A stretch of DNA of 64,000 nucleotides from Ideonella sp. WA131b (GTDB lineage: Bacteria > Pseudomonadota > Gammaproteobacteria > Burkholderiales > Burkholderiaceae_C), in NCBI GenBank assembly GCA_023657425.1, contig JAGTJW010000003.1, positions 124,001-188,000 on the forward strand. Reading direction: 5' to 3'. This document shows, piece by piece, positions 1 through 8,145 of the stretch. A model generated the notes under the pieces. It did no database searches. It was not told the origin of the DNA and saw nothing but the letters and a program-made list of their open reading frames with translations. Each line of letters begins with the position of its first letter. The first letter of the stretch is position 1. The translations under genes were made by a program, and so were the position numbers.

Positions 1-58
1 GCCGGCAGCAGCGCCAGCGCGGGCACGCGCAGCGCCGTGGCCGGAGGCGGCGCGGTCG

Positions 59-490
59 TCAGGGCGCGGCCTTGCCGGGGTGCAGGTTGAGCAGGGTGCC
101 GCCGCCTTCGGCCAGCAGCTTCAGCGCGCCGCCTTCGATGCGCCAGCCGCGAACGCCGGCCAGCGCCGCGAGGAAGCGGTCTTCGGCGCCGTCGTCGTCC
201 AGGCAGGCGCGGCGTGTGCCGACGATGTTCTCGAAGCGCAGCCGCGGGCCCTCGAGCACGATGCGTCCCATGATGCGGTTGCAGCCGCTATTGCCCGCAA
301 AGTGCGGCTCGCGTTCGTCGAGCCGGATGATCGCGGCGCGCGGGCCGTCGGCGCCGAGTTGCCAGCTGGTGCCACGCAGGGAAAGGGCCTCTCCACCACC
401 CCTGCTGGCGGGGGCGGCGCAGGCGGTCAGCGCGGCCAGGAGAGCGGGCAGGGCGAGCCAGCGGCCCGGTTGGAGCAGTCGGTGGTTCAT
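59..490 (-). CDS. META-domain (HslJ-like) lipoprotein
   Basis: A 143-residue protein whose start was chosen at the ATG in front of a lipoprotein signal peptide: positively charged N-terminus, hydrophobic stretch and lipobox LTAC ending at Cys24. Upstream in-frame codons look non-coding. The mature part has the META-domain pattern, with GTSWQL near the start of the domain, then GNSGCNR and a second Cys in RRACLDDD that could pair with it. META/HslJ proteins are envelope proteins of poorly known role linked to heat shock and novobiocin resistance in E. coli. It is probably anchored in the outer membrane facing the periplasm. Family is fairly sure; function is open. Confidence 0.8.
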   Translation of the reverse strand: MNHRLLQPGRWLALPALLAALTACAAPASRGGGEALSLRGTSWQLGADGPRAAIIRLDEREPHFAGNSGCNRIMGRIVLEGPRLRFENIVGTRRACLDDDGAEDRFLAALAGVRGWRIEGGALKLLAEGGGTLLNLHPGKAAP

Positions 491-573
491 GTCCGCGACC
501 TTAACGCACCTGGCGCCATCGGCGCCGCTGCCGTCCGGCAGCGCACCGGCCGGCGTCGGCCGCAGCCAGGGTT

Positions 574-1257
574 TCAGGCCAGCACCTGCCGCAACCAGGC
601 CTCGAGGTCGCGCACCTCTTCCAGGCACACGGAGTGTTCCATCGGGTACTCGTGCCACTGCACGGGCTGGCCCAGGGCCAACAGAGCGTCGCGGCTGGCG
701 CGGCCGCGCGCCGGCATCACCACGCCGTCGCGGCTGCCGTGGGCACCGAACACCGGTGTCGCCGCATTGTCCGCCTGGCGCTCGGCCGCCGTGTGCCCGG
801 CCAGCGGCAGGTAGCCCGACAGCCCGGCCAGCCCTGCGAGGCGCTGCCCGTAGCGCAGCCCCGCCCCCAGCGTGATGGCGCAGCCCTGCGAGAAACCCGC
901 CAGCACGATGCGTTGTGCCGGAACACCACGCGCCACTTCGCGGTCGAGCAGCGCGTGCACACCGGCGAAGCTGTCGCGCAGGCCGGCCTCGTCTTCCTGG
1001 CGGCTGAAGGGGTCGGCCGGGCCGGTGCCGGGGTAGATGTCGTACCAGGCGCGCATCGCGTGGCCGCCGTTGATCGTCACTGCCCGCACCGGCGCGCGCG
1101 GGAACACCCAGCGCACAGGGCCGATGGCCTCCAGGCGCATTTCGTCGGCCAGCGAGAGGAAGTCGGTGCCGTCGGCGCCCAGGCCGTGCAACACCACGAT
1201 GCTGGCGCGTGGCGCGGCGGCGGGGTGCAGTTCGATGGTTTGCAGGGGCGTGGTCAT
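574..1257 (-). CDS. alpha/beta-hydrolase carboxylesterase (phospholipase/carboxylesterase family)
   Basis: 227 residues, the usual size for the carboxylesterase 2/acyl-protein thioesterase family. The oxyanion-hole motif HGLGADG lies at residues 24-30, the nucleophile elbow GFSQG puts Ser at 123, and Asp177 (in GSRDG) and His208 (in MEHSV) complete a normal catalytic triad. There is no signal peptide, so a cytoplasmic esterase acting on short acyl esters is expected. It lies 13 bp downstream of trpS on the same strand and may be co-transcribed. The natural substrate cannot be read from the sequence. Confidence 0.88.
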   Translation of the reverse strand: MTTPLQTIELHPAAAPRASIVVLHGLGADGTDFLSLADEMRLEAIGPVRWVFPRAPVRAVTINGGHAMRAWYDIYPGTGPADPFSRQEDEAGLRDSFAGVHALLDREVARGVPAQRIVLAGFSQGCAITLGAGLRYGQRLAGLAGLSGYLPLAGHTAAERQADNAATPVFGAHGSRDGVVMPARGRASRDALLALGQPVQWHEYPMEHSVCLEEVRDLEAWLRQVLA

Positions 1258-1270
1258 GGCGGAGCCCGGG

Positions 1271-2476
1271 TCAGTAGTTCAAGCCCATGGCCGAGCGCAC
1301 GTCCTTCATGGTCTGGCGTGCCACGGTGCGCGCGCGCTCGGTGCCCATCTCGACGATCCAGTGCACCTGCTTGGGGTTGGCGAGATACGCCTCGGCGCGC
1401 TCGCGCCAGGGTTGCTGTTCCCTGAGGATGGCGTCGATCACGGGTTGCTTGCAATCCAGGCAGCCGATGCCCGCCGTGGTGCAGCCCTGCTGCACCCACT
1501 GGTGCGTGGCCTCGTCGGTGTAGACCTTGTGGAACTGCCACACCGGGCACCTGGCGGGGTCGCCGGGGTCGGTGCGGCGGGCGCGCGCGGGGTCGGTGGC
1601 CATGGCGCGCACCTTCTTTGTCACCTCGGCCGGCTCCTCGCGCATCAGGATGGCGTTGCCGTAGCTCTTGCTCATCTTGGTGCCGTCGGTCCCGGGCAGG
1701 CGCAGCACCTCGGTGTGCAGCGCCTGCGGCTCGGTGAGCACGCTCTTGCCGCTGCCCTTGAGGTGGCCCAGCAGCAGCTCGCCGTCGTCGGTAGTCCAGC
1801 CGCTGATGGCCACGGACTTCTTCACGATGCCCTCGCCGCGGCCCCAGGCCTCGGCGCTGCCGGTCTCGCCGAAGGCCTTGCGCTGCTTCTCGAAGTAGCG
1901 CTGGTCGTCCTTGGGCAGCTTGGCCAGCGCAGCCGCCACCTGCGCGTCGAAGTCCTTGCTGCGGCCGTAGAGGTTGTTGAAGCGGCGCGCCACCTCGCGC
2001 GTGAGCTCGACGTGGCTGCTCTGATCCTCGCCCACCGGCACGTGGTCGGCCTTGTAGATCAGGATGTCGGCCGCCTGCAGCAGCGGGTAGCCGAGGAAGC
2101 CGTAGGTGGCGAGGTCGCGGTCCTTGAGCTTCTCGATCTGGTCCTTGTAGGTCGGCACGCGCTCGAGCCAGCCCAGCGGCGTGCCCATGGCCAGCAGCGT
2201 GAACAGCTCAGCGTGCTCCGGCAGGCGGCTCTGGATGAAGATGGTGCAGCGGTCGGGATCCAGGCCGGCGGCGATCCAGTCGATCACCATCTCGTAGACG
2301 TAGCGCTCCATGACGTCGCGCTCTTCGTAGTGCGTCGTCAGCGCGTGCCAGTCGGCCACGAAGAAGAAGCATTCGTGCTCGCGCTGCAGGCGCACCCAGT
2401 TCTTGAGCGCGCCGTGGTAGTGGCCAAGGTGCATGGCGCCGGTGGGGCGCATGCCGGAGAGGACGCGGGATCGCAT
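1271..2476 (-). CDS. trpS: tryptophan--tRNA ligase
   Basis: Class I aminoacyl-tRNA synthetase that charges tRNA-Trp. The ATG at 2476 gives the typical N-terminus MRSRVLSGMRPTG. The HIGH-type motif HLGHYHG follows at about residues 16-22 and the KMSKS loop is intact as KMSKSYG. At 401 residues it is longer than E. coli TrpS (334). The extra length is in the C-terminal half, around a Cys-rich stretch (QQGCTTAGIGCLDCK); long TrpS forms of this kind are known in betaproteobacteria. The purN start lies 70 bp away on the opposite strand, so the two genes diverge and share a promoter region. Confidence 0.95.
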   Translation of the reverse strand: MRSRVLSGMRPTGAMHLGHYHGALKNWVRLQREHECFFFVADWHALTTHYEERDVMERYVYEMVIDWIAAGLDPDRCTIFIQSRLPEHAELFTLLAMGTPLGWLERVPTYKDQIEKLKDRDLATYGFLGYPLLQAADILIYKADHVPVGEDQSSHVELTREVARRFNNLYGRSKDFDAQVAAALAKLPKDDQRYFEKQRKAFGETGSAEAWGRGEGIVKKSVAISGWTTDDGELLLGHLKGSGKSVLTEPQALHTEVLRLPGTDGTKMSKSYGNAILMREEPAEVTKKVRAMATDPARARRTDPGDPARCPVWQFHKVYTDEATHQWVQQGCTTAGIGCLDCKQPVIDAILREQQPWRERAEAYLANPKQVHWIVEMGTERARTVARQTMKDVRSAMGLNY

Positions 2477-2546
2477 GGTCGCGGGGTGGGTAGCTGCTGA
2501 GGCGGCGAGGATTGTGTCAGGCGACGCGGCCGCGACAATGCCGCCC

Positions 2547-3179
2547 ATGACGCAGCGCATCGCCATCCTGATCTCCGGCCGCGGCTCCAACATGGAGGCC
2601 ATCGTGCGCGCCTGCGTCGCCGAGGGCTGGCCGGCGCAGGTGGTGGCGGTGCTGGCCAACCGGCCTGACGCCGCCGGCCTGGCCTTTGCCGCCGAGCAAG
2701 GCATCGCGACCGCGGTGGTGGACCACAAGGCCCACGCCCGCCGCGAGGCCTTCGACGCCGCGCTGGCCGACACCCTCGACGGCTTCGCGCCGGACCTGGT
2801 GGTGCTGGCCGGCTTCATGCGCATCCTGGGCGGAGCCTTCGTGCGGCGCTACGAGGGGCGGCTGCTGAACATCCACCCGTCGCTGCTGCCGGCCTTCCCG
2901 GGGCTGCACACGCACCGGCGAGCGCTGGAGGCGGGCTGCAAGCTGGCGGGCGCCACGGTGCACTTCGTGACGCCCGAGCTCGACCACGGGCCAATCGTGA
3001 TGCAGAGCGCGGTGCCGGTGCTGCCGGGCGACGATGAGCACGCGCTGGCTGCGCGCGTGCTGGCCACCGAGCATGTGATTTACCCGAAGAGCGTGCGCTG
3101 GTTCGTAGAAGGGCGGTTGGTGTTCGACGGTGGCATGGTGCGACTGCGGGGTGGCGAGCCGCAGCTGTTGCTGGCTTAG
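2547..3179 (+). CDS. purN: phosphoribosylglycinamide formyltransferase
   Basis: GAR transformylase: it transfers formyl from 10-formyl-THF to glycinamide ribonucleotide in step 3 of purine synthesis. 210 residues, normal length. The phosphate-binding loop SGRGSNM is at residues 10-16. The catalytic triad is present as Asn108 and His110 (in NIHPSLLPAFPG) and Asp146 (in PELDHGPI). The start at 2547 gives MTQRIAILISG, the conserved beginning. Its stop codon TAG overlaps a 16-base sequence that matches the end of the palindromic element at 50.5 kb. It is separate from purL at 18.9 kb. Confidence 0.96.
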   Translation: MTQRIAILISGRGSNMEAIVRACVAEGWPAQVVAVLANRPDAAGLAFAAEQGIATAVVDHKAHARREAFDAALADTLDGFAPDLVVLAGFMRILGGAFVRRYEGRLLNIHPSLLPAFPGLHTHRRALEAGCKLAGATVHFVTPELDHGPIVMQSAVPVLPGDDEHALAARVLATEHVIYPKSVRWFVEGRLVFDGGMVRLRGGEPQLLLA

Positions 3180-3192
3180 GAGCGTGGGCGGC
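3177..3192 (+). repeat. copy of the terminal motif of the 50.5-kb palindromic element
   Basis: TAGGAGCGTGGGCGGC here equals 16 of the 18 terminal bases of the palindromic element at 50484-50760. It covers the purN stop codon. No second arm is visible nearby, so this is at best a solo remnant; chance is not excluded. Confidence 0.4.
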
Positions 3193-3198
3193 TGAGCT

Positions 3199-3438
3199 TC
3201 AGTCACCGATGCGCTCGAAGCGCGCCCGCGTGACGCCGTCGATCGTCACCGTCTCGAAAAACATCGCGTGCGGCCGGACCCAGTCGCCGCGGTCGCTGTA
3301 CAGCGGCCGGTACAGCACCAGTGGCTCCAGCGTCTCGGAGTGGCGCACGACGCCGAGCAGGCGGTATTCGCCACCCTTGTGGTGGCGGTAGCGGCCCGGC
3401 GGGGCCGGGGGCAGTGCGGGCAGGTCGTCGTCGTGCAT
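3199..3438 (-). CDS. DUF1653 domain protein
   Basis: A 79-residue protein starting at the ATG at 3438. Residues 15-75 match the DUF1653 pattern: PGRYRHHKGGEYRLLGVVRH, then YRPLY and an aromatic-rich C-terminus ending in RFERIGD. Members are small cytoplasmic proteins of unknown function, common in proteobacteria. It diverges from the rRNA methyltransferase gene, with only 39 bp between the two start codons. Confidence 0.82.
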   Translation of the reverse strand: MHDDDLPALPPAPPGRYRHHKGGEYRLLGVVRHSETLEPLVLYRPLYSDRGDWVRPHAMFFETVTIDGVTRARFERIGD

Positions 3439-3477
3439 GGCCGGGAGTATCCGGGGGCGCCGGGATAATCCCCGAGG

Positions 3478-4737
3478 ATGCATCCCAACGCCCTCCTGGA
3501 CCTCGCCACCGAGCTGGTGCGCTCGGTGCTGAAGTTCGACGCACCGGCCGATGGCCTGGTGTCGATGTTCTTCCGCAAGCACGCCAAGCTCGGCGCGCGC
3601 GAGCGCCACACGCTGGCCGAGACCGTCTACACGCTGCTGCGCCAGCGCCTCCTGCTGCAGCACCTGGCGCAGAGTGGCCACGGCCCGCTCGAGCGCCGCC
3701 TGGCCATCCTGGCCTGGCAGGGCAACACCGGCTTCCTGCGCGGCGCGCTCACGCCGCCCGAGCAGGCCTGGCTGGAGCAGGTGAGCGCCATCGACCGCGC
3801 CACCCTGCCCGAGAAGCTGCGCCACAACCTGCCGGACTGGCTGGCCAACCCGCTGAAGGAGGCGCTCGGCAGCGAGTTCTGGCCGCTGGTCGACGAGCTT
3901 GCGCGTCCGGCGCCGCTGGACCTGCGCGTCAATGTGCTCAAGGCCCGGCGCGAGGACGTGCAGCGGGCCCTCGCCGAGGCCGGCATCGAGGCCGAGCCCA
4001 CGCCGCACTCGCCATGGGGCCTGCGCACAGCCGGCAAGCCTGCGTTGAACAAGTTGCCGCTCTTCACCGACGGCCTCGTGGAGGTGCAGGACGAGGGCAG
4101 CCAGCTGCTGGCCCTGCTGCTCGACCCCAAGCGCGGCGAGATGGTGGTCGACTTCTGCGCCGGTGCCGGCGGCAAGACGCTGGCGCTGGGTGCATCCATG
4201 CGCAACACCGGGCGGCTGTATGCCTTCGACGTGTCCGGCCACCGGCTCGAGAACCTGAAGCCGCGGCTGGCGCGCAGCGGCCTGTCGAACGTGCACCCGG
4301 CCCAGCTCGCGCACGAGCGCGACGACCGCGTCAAGCGGCTGGCCGGCAAGATCGACCGCGTGCTGGTCGACGCGCCCTGCTCGGGCCTGGGCACCCTGCG
4401 CCGCAATCCCGACCTGAGATGGCGCCACAGCCCGCAGGCCCTGGTCGAACTCCAGGCCAAGCAGATGGCCATCTTGGCCGCGGCGGCGCGGCTGCTCAAG
4501 GAGGGCGGGCGCCTGGTCTACGCCACCTGCAGCCTGCTGCCGGCCGAGAACGAGGCTGTGGCCGAGGCTTTCTCGGCAACCGAGGGCGCCCGTTTCGAGC
4601 GGCTGCCCGTTCATGAGTTGCTGCAGGGCGCGCATGTGGCCCGCGCCGAGGCCCTGGTGTCGGGACCCTACCTTCGCCTGTGGCCGCACCGCCACCACAC
4701 CGATGGCTTTTTCGCTGCAGCCTGGCGTCGGCGTTGA
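3478..4737 (+). CDS. rRNA cytosine-C5 methyltransferase (RsmB/NOL1/NOP2/sun family)
   Basis: 419 residues. The SAM-binding loop is FCAGAGGKTLALGA (about 222-235). Both family cysteines are present: Cys301 in motif IV (DAPCSGLGTLRRNPD) and Cys351 in motif VI (ATCSLLPAENE). These release and attack the cytosine, giving m5C in rRNA. An N-terminal region precedes the catalytic core, as in RsmB. RsmB proper usually sits with fmt and def in proteobacteria; that context is absent, so the target base (C967 of 16S or another) is not certain. Confidence 0.88.
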   Translation: MHPNALLDLATELVRSVLKFDAPADGLVSMFFRKHAKLGARERHTLAETVYTLLRQRLLLQHLAQSGHGPLERRLAILAWQGNTGFLRGALTPPEQAWLEQVSAIDRATLPEKLRHNLPDWLANPLKEALGSEFWPLVDELARPAPLDLRVNVLKARREDVQRALAEAGIEAEPTPHSPWGLRTAGKPALNKLPLFTDGLVEVQDEGSQLLALLLDPKRGEMVVDFCAGAGGKTLALGASMRNTGRLYAFDVSGHRLENLKPRLARSGLSNVHPAQLAHERDDRVKRLAGKIDRVLVDAPCSGLGTLRRNPDLRWRHSPQALVELQAKQMAILAAAARLLKEGGRLVYATCSLLPAENEAVAEAFSATEGARFERLPVHELLQGAHVARAEALVSGPYLRLWPHRHHTDGFFAAAWRRR

Positions 4738-4830
4738 AGAGCGCGCTTCCGTCGCCATCTGCGCACAAGCTGCGCCCGTGACGCAAGTCAAGCGCAGGGC
4801 GGTCCCGGTCTGCGCAGGCCCTGGCGACGA

Positions 4831-4858
4831 TTGCCCGACAGGGGGTGAGGCCTACAAT
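4831..4858 (+). promoter_or_regulatory. candidate sigma-70 promoter of the desaturase gene
   Basis: TTGCCC at 4831-4836 and TACAAT at 4853-4858 are separated by 16 bp, 50 bp before the desaturase ATG. The -10 box is good and the -35 box moderate. It lies in the 171-bp gap after the methyltransferase gene. Confidence 0.5.
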
Positions 4859-4908
4859 CGCCCCGCCGGCATTTCGGCAAGACATTTCGGCAAGAGAAAG
4901 ACGGTTCC

Positions 4909-6135
4909 ATGGATTCCTTCTGGCTGGCCCACGACGCCCTGGTGCAATGGCTCTCCCACGGGCTCGCCGAGGCCAGCTGGTGGCAGGTGCTCGTTTTCGC
5001 CCTCGTCACCACGCACATCACCATCGTGTCGGTGACGCTGTTCCTGCACCGCTCGCAGGCCCACCGCGCGCTGGATCTGCACCCCGCGGTGCAGCACTTC
5101 TTCCGCTTCTGGCTCTGGATCGGCACCGGCATGGTCACCCGCGAGTGGGTGGCCATCCACCGCAAGCACCACGCCAAGTGCGAGACGGCCGATGACCCGC
5201 ACAGCCCCGTCACCCACGGCATCGGCAAGGTGCTGCGCGAAGGCGCCGAGCTCTACCGCGCCGAGAGCAAGGTGCAGGCCACGATCGACAAGTACAGCCA
5301 TGGTGTGCCCGATGACTGGGTCGAGCGCCACGTCTACAGCCGCTACACCTGGCAGGGCGTGGGGCTGCTGCTGATCCTCGACCTGCTGCTGTTCGGCGCG
5401 ATCGGCGCCGCCGTGTGGGCAGTGCAGATGGCCTGGATCCCGGTCACCGCGGCCGGCATCATCAACGGCCTGGGCCACCACAGCGGCTATCGCAACTTCG
5501 AGGCACCCGACGCCAGCACCAACGTGCTCCCGATCGGCATCCTCATTGGTGGCGAAGAACTGCACAACAACCACCACACTTACCCGACCTCGGCCAAGTT
5601 CTCGGTCAAGCCCTTCGAGTTCGACATCGGCTGGGGCTACATCCGCGCGCTGGAGATGTTGGGCCTGGCCAAGGCCAAGAAGGTACCGCCCAGGCTCACG
5701 CTCGGCGTGCTGCCCACGGTGGCCGACAACCACACGCTGCAGGCCATCATTGCCAACCGCTACGAGGTCATGGCGCGCTACGCGGCCGAGCTCAAGCGCG
5801 CCGCCGGTTTTGAGGTCGAGCGCCTCAAGGCTCAGGGCCCGGCTGCCGCCGCGCGCCTTCGGCAGATGCGCGTCGCGCAGGCCTGGCTGCACCGCGACGA
5901 CGACAAGATCCCCCAGGGCGTCAAGTCCACGCTCGTCGCCGCCATGGGCGAGAGTCCGCAGCTCGCCAAGCTCGTGGCCATGCGCGAGGAATTGCGGGCC
6001 CTGTGGACGCGCACCGGCGTCAGCGCCGAGCAGCTGGTGACCGAGCTGCAGGCCTGGTGCCGCAAGGCCGAGGAAAGCGGCATCGCGGCGTTGCAGGATT
6101 TCTCGCTGAAGCTGCGCGCCGCCCAGCCCGCCTGA
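4909..6135 (+). CDS. acyl desaturase (membrane fatty acid desaturase)
   Basis: 408 residues with hydrophobic segments and the three histidine clusters of diiron membrane desaturases: HRSQAH at 47-52, HRKHH at 84-88 and HNNHHTYP near 218-225. This is the pattern of delta-9 acyl-lipid/acyl-CoA desaturases, which place a double bond in membrane fatty acids to control fluidity. The region after about residue 265 is a soluble, charged C-terminal extension. No ferredoxin or reductase gene is adjacent. Regiospecificity is inferred from the family only. Confidence 0.9.
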   Translation: MDSFWLAHDALVQWLSHGLAEASWWQVLVFALVTTHITIVSVTLFLHRSQAHRALDLHPAVQHFFRFWLWIGTGMVTREWVAIHRKHHAKCETADDPHSPVTHGIGKVLREGAELYRAESKVQATIDKYSHGVPDDWVERHVYSRYTWQGVGLLLILDLLLFGAIGAAVWAVQMAWIPVTAAGIINGLGHHSGYRNFEAPDASTNVLPIGILIGGEELHNNHHTYPTSAKFSVKPFEFDIGWGYIRALEMLGLAKAKKVPPRLTLGVLPTVADNHTLQAIIANRYEVMARYAAELKRAAGFEVERLKAQGPAAAARLRQMRVAQAWLHRDDDKIPQGVKSTLVAAMGESPQLAKLVAMREELRALWTRTGVSAEQLVTELQAWCRKAEESGIAALQDFSLKLRAAQPA

Positions 6136-6139
6136 CCCT

Positions 6140-6176
6140 AAGGCGGGCACGCAGGATGACGCCCGCCTTGGCGGGC
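6140..6176. terminator. terminator with two alternative hairpins between convergent genes
   Basis: AAGGCGGGC (6140-6148) can pair with GCCCGCCTT (6161-6169), or GCCCGCC (6161-6167) with GGCGGGC (6170-6176). The shorter hairpin is followed by TTCATCGTCTT. It lies between the convergent desaturase and Nudix genes and could serve both. Confidence 0.6.
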
Positions 6177-6186
6177 TTCATCGTCT

Positions 6187-6735
6187 TCAGCCGATGTCGG
6201 CCACGTGGATGCCGAATCGCCCCGCGCGGCGGTCTTCGAAGTACAGCTCCAGCGTGCGCCTCACGGTGCGGAAGGCCAGTTCGTCCCAGGGCACCTCGTC
6301 TTCGCGGAACAGGCGTGCCTCCAGCGTCTCGGGTCCGGGCGCGAGGTGCTCACTCAGCATGCGCGCGCGGTAGAACAGGTGCACCTGGCCCACGCGCACC
6401 ACGTTCAGCAGAGTGAACAGGCCTTCGAGCTCCACCTGCGCGCCGGCCTCCTCGTCGGTTTCGCGCAGCGCGCCGTCGGCCACCGTCTCGCCCAGCTCCA
6501 TGAAGCCGGCCGGCAGCGTCCAGAAGCCGTGGCGCGGCTCGATGGCACGGCGGCACAGCAGCACGCGTTCGCCCCATACCGGCACGGTGCCGACGACGTT
6601 CAGCGGGTTCTCGTAGTGGATCTCGCCGCAGACCGTGCAGACGGCACGCTCGCGGTTGTCGTCGGCCGGCACGCGGTACTCGGTGCGGCCGCCGCAGACC
6701 CGGCAATGCTGGATGCGGCGGGTCGGCAGGAGCAT
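6187..6735 (-). CDS. Nudix hydrolase with N-terminal zinc ribbon
   Basis: 182 residues. Two cysteine pairs near the N-terminus (CRVCGG and CTVCGE) form a small zinc ribbon. The Nudix box is complete: GFMELGE, then RETDEEAG, with the expected spacing. Such proteins hydrolyse nucleoside diphosphate derivatives such as ADP-ribose, NADH or ADP-glucose. The start at 6735 gives MLLPTRRIQHCRVCGG, so the first cysteine is close to the N-terminus as in relatives. The exact substrate cannot be assigned. Confidence 0.85.
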   Translation of the reverse strand: MLLPTRRIQHCRVCGGRTEYRVPADDNRERAVCTVCGEIHYENPLNVVGTVPVWGERVLLCRRAIEPRHGFWTLPAGFMELGETVADGALRETDEEAGAQVELEGLFTLLNVVRVGQVHLFYRARMLSEHLAPGPETLEARLFREDEVPWDELAFRTVRRTLELYFEDRRAGRFGIHVADIG

Positions 6736-6800
6736 GCGATCGAGTGTAGCGGCGGCCGGTGGCATCATCACCTGCCGTCCCCAACCAGACCCCACCTGCC

Positions 6801-7493
6801 ATGAGCTTCGTCGTCACGCCTCCCGCCCCTGTTGCCGTGCCCGTGGTGGGCGGTGGTGAGTTCCCGGTGCGCCGCGTCTACTGTGTCGGTCGCAACTACG
6901 CCGAGCACGCGCAGGAGATGGGCTACACCGGCCGAGAACCGCCGTTCTTCTTCCTGAAGCCTGCTGACACGATGGTGGTCGTGGCCGAAGGCGAGACGGG
7001 CGCCATCGACTACCCGACGCTGACGAGCAACCTCCACCACGAGATCGAGCTCGTTGTGGCCATCGGGACCGGTGGCCGCGGCATCAAGGCCGCGGACGCC
7101 CAGGCCCATGTCTACGGCTACGCCGTGGGCCTGGACATGACGCGGAGGGACTTGCAGAGCGAGATGAAGAAGCAGGGCCGCCCCTGGGAGATCGGCAAGG
7201 CCTTCGACCAGAGCGCGCCCATCGGCCCCATCGTGCCGGCCTCGAAGGCCGGTGCGTTGAACAGCGGTGCCATCACGCTGCACGTCAACGGCCAACTGCG
7301 CCAGGGCAGCGACGTCAAGGAGCTGATCTGGAACGTTGTCGAGATCATCGAGCACCTGAGTGCGGCCTGGGAACTGCAGCCCGGCGACCTCATCTACACC
7401 GGCACGCCGGCTGGCGTGGCCGCTGTGGTGAAGGGCGACGTGATGGAAGGCCGCGTCGCCGGCCTGCCGCTGCTGAGCGTGGCCGTGCGCTGA
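6801..7493 (+). CDS. fumarylpyruvate hydrolase / fumarylacetoacetase-family protein
   Basis: 230 residues of the FAH family. The core motifs are VYCVGRNYAEHAQEMG near the N-terminus, then KPADTM, then the metal-binding region HHEIELVVAIG and GYAVGLDMTRRDLQ. The short form and its pairing with a GST-type isomerase fit NagK-like fumarylpyruvate hydrolase in the gentisate pathway, which splits fumarylpyruvate into fumarate and pyruvate. Hydrolysis of acylpyruvates is the alternative. The next gene follows after 19 bp on the same strand. No gentisate dioxygenase lies in the window. Confidence 0.85.
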   Translation: MSFVVTPPAPVAVPVVGGGEFPVRRVYCVGRNYAEHAQEMGYTGREPPFFFLKPADTMVVVAEGETGAIDYPTLTSNLHHEIELVVAIGTGGRGIKAADAQAHVYGYAVGLDMTRRDLQSEMKKQGRPWEIGKAFDQSAPIGPIVPASKAGALNSGAITLHVNGQLRQGSDVKELIWNVVEIIEHLSAAWELQPGDLIYTGTPAGVAAVVKGDVMEGRVAGLPLLSVAVR

Positions 7494-7512
7494 AGCCACG
7501 GAGGGCGCCGCG

Positions 7513-8145
7513 ATGGATCTGTTCAACTACTACCGCTCGTCGGCCTCGTACCGCGTGCGCATCGCGCTGGCGCTGAAGGGCCTGGAGTACGACTACCGCC
7601 CCGTGCACCTGGCGAAGAACGAGCAGTTGACCGAGTCGTACGCCGCGGTGTCGGCGGCGCGTCTCGTGCCGCTGCTGCGCGACGGCGAGCATTCGTTGAC
7701 GCAGTCGCTGGCGATCATCGAGTACCTCGACGAGACGCACCCCACGCCACCCCTGCTGCCCGGCACGCCGGCCGAACGGGCCCGCGTGCGCGCGCTGGCG
7801 ATGGACATCGCCTGCGAGATCCACCCGCTGAACAACCTGCGCGTGCTGCGTTACCTGGTGCGCGACCTCAAGGTGGCCGAGGACGACAAGAATCGCTGGT
7901 ACCGCCATTGGGTCGAAACCGGGCTGGAGGTGGTGGAACGCCAGCTTGTGGCGCGGCCGTCCGCCTACTGCCACGGTGACGCACCGACGCTGGCCGACTG
8001 CTGCCTGGTGCCGCAGATCTTCAACGCGCGGCGCTTCGACTGCCGGCTCGACCACGTGCCGAACGTGGTGCGCGTGTTCGAGGCCTGCATGGCCCTGCCG
8101 GCGTTCGAGGCCACGCGGCCCGAGAATTGCCCGGATGCCGAGTGA
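7513..8145 (+). CDS. maleylacetoacetate/maleylpyruvate isomerase (zeta-class GST)
   Basis: 210 residues. The N-terminal thioredoxin fold carries the zeta-GST signature SSASYRVRIALALKGLEY from residue 9. The glutathione-contact segment QSLAIIEYLDETHP follows, then an all-helical C-terminal domain. The enzyme performs glutathione-dependent cis-trans isomerisation ahead of the hydrolase encoded just upstream, so the two genes form a ring-cleavage product pathway (gentisate via maleylpyruvate, or homogentisate via maleylacetoacetate). The pgeF start codon lies inside its last codons. Confidence 0.88.
   Translation: MDLFNYYRSSASYRVRIALALKGLEYDYRPVHLAKNEQLTESYAAVSAARLVPLLRDGEHSLTQSLAIIEYLDETHPTPPLLPGTPAERARVRALAMDIACEIHPLNNLRVLRYLVRDLKVAEDDKNRWYRHWVETGLEVVERQLVARPSAYCHGDAPTLADCCLVPQIFNARRFDCRLDHVPNVVRVFEACMALPAFEATRPENCPDAE

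Noticed and set aside
1..58. Possible 5' end of a minus-strand gene just after the META-domain gene
   Set aside because: The minus strand can encode an Ala/Leu-rich leader from a GTG, but 58 bases without a clear start or ribosome site are too little to call a gene.
2200..2476. Longer TrpS from an upstream start
   Set aside because: The extra N-terminal residues would overlap the divergent purN gene and do not resemble any synthetase; the ATG at 2476 gives the conserved N-terminus.
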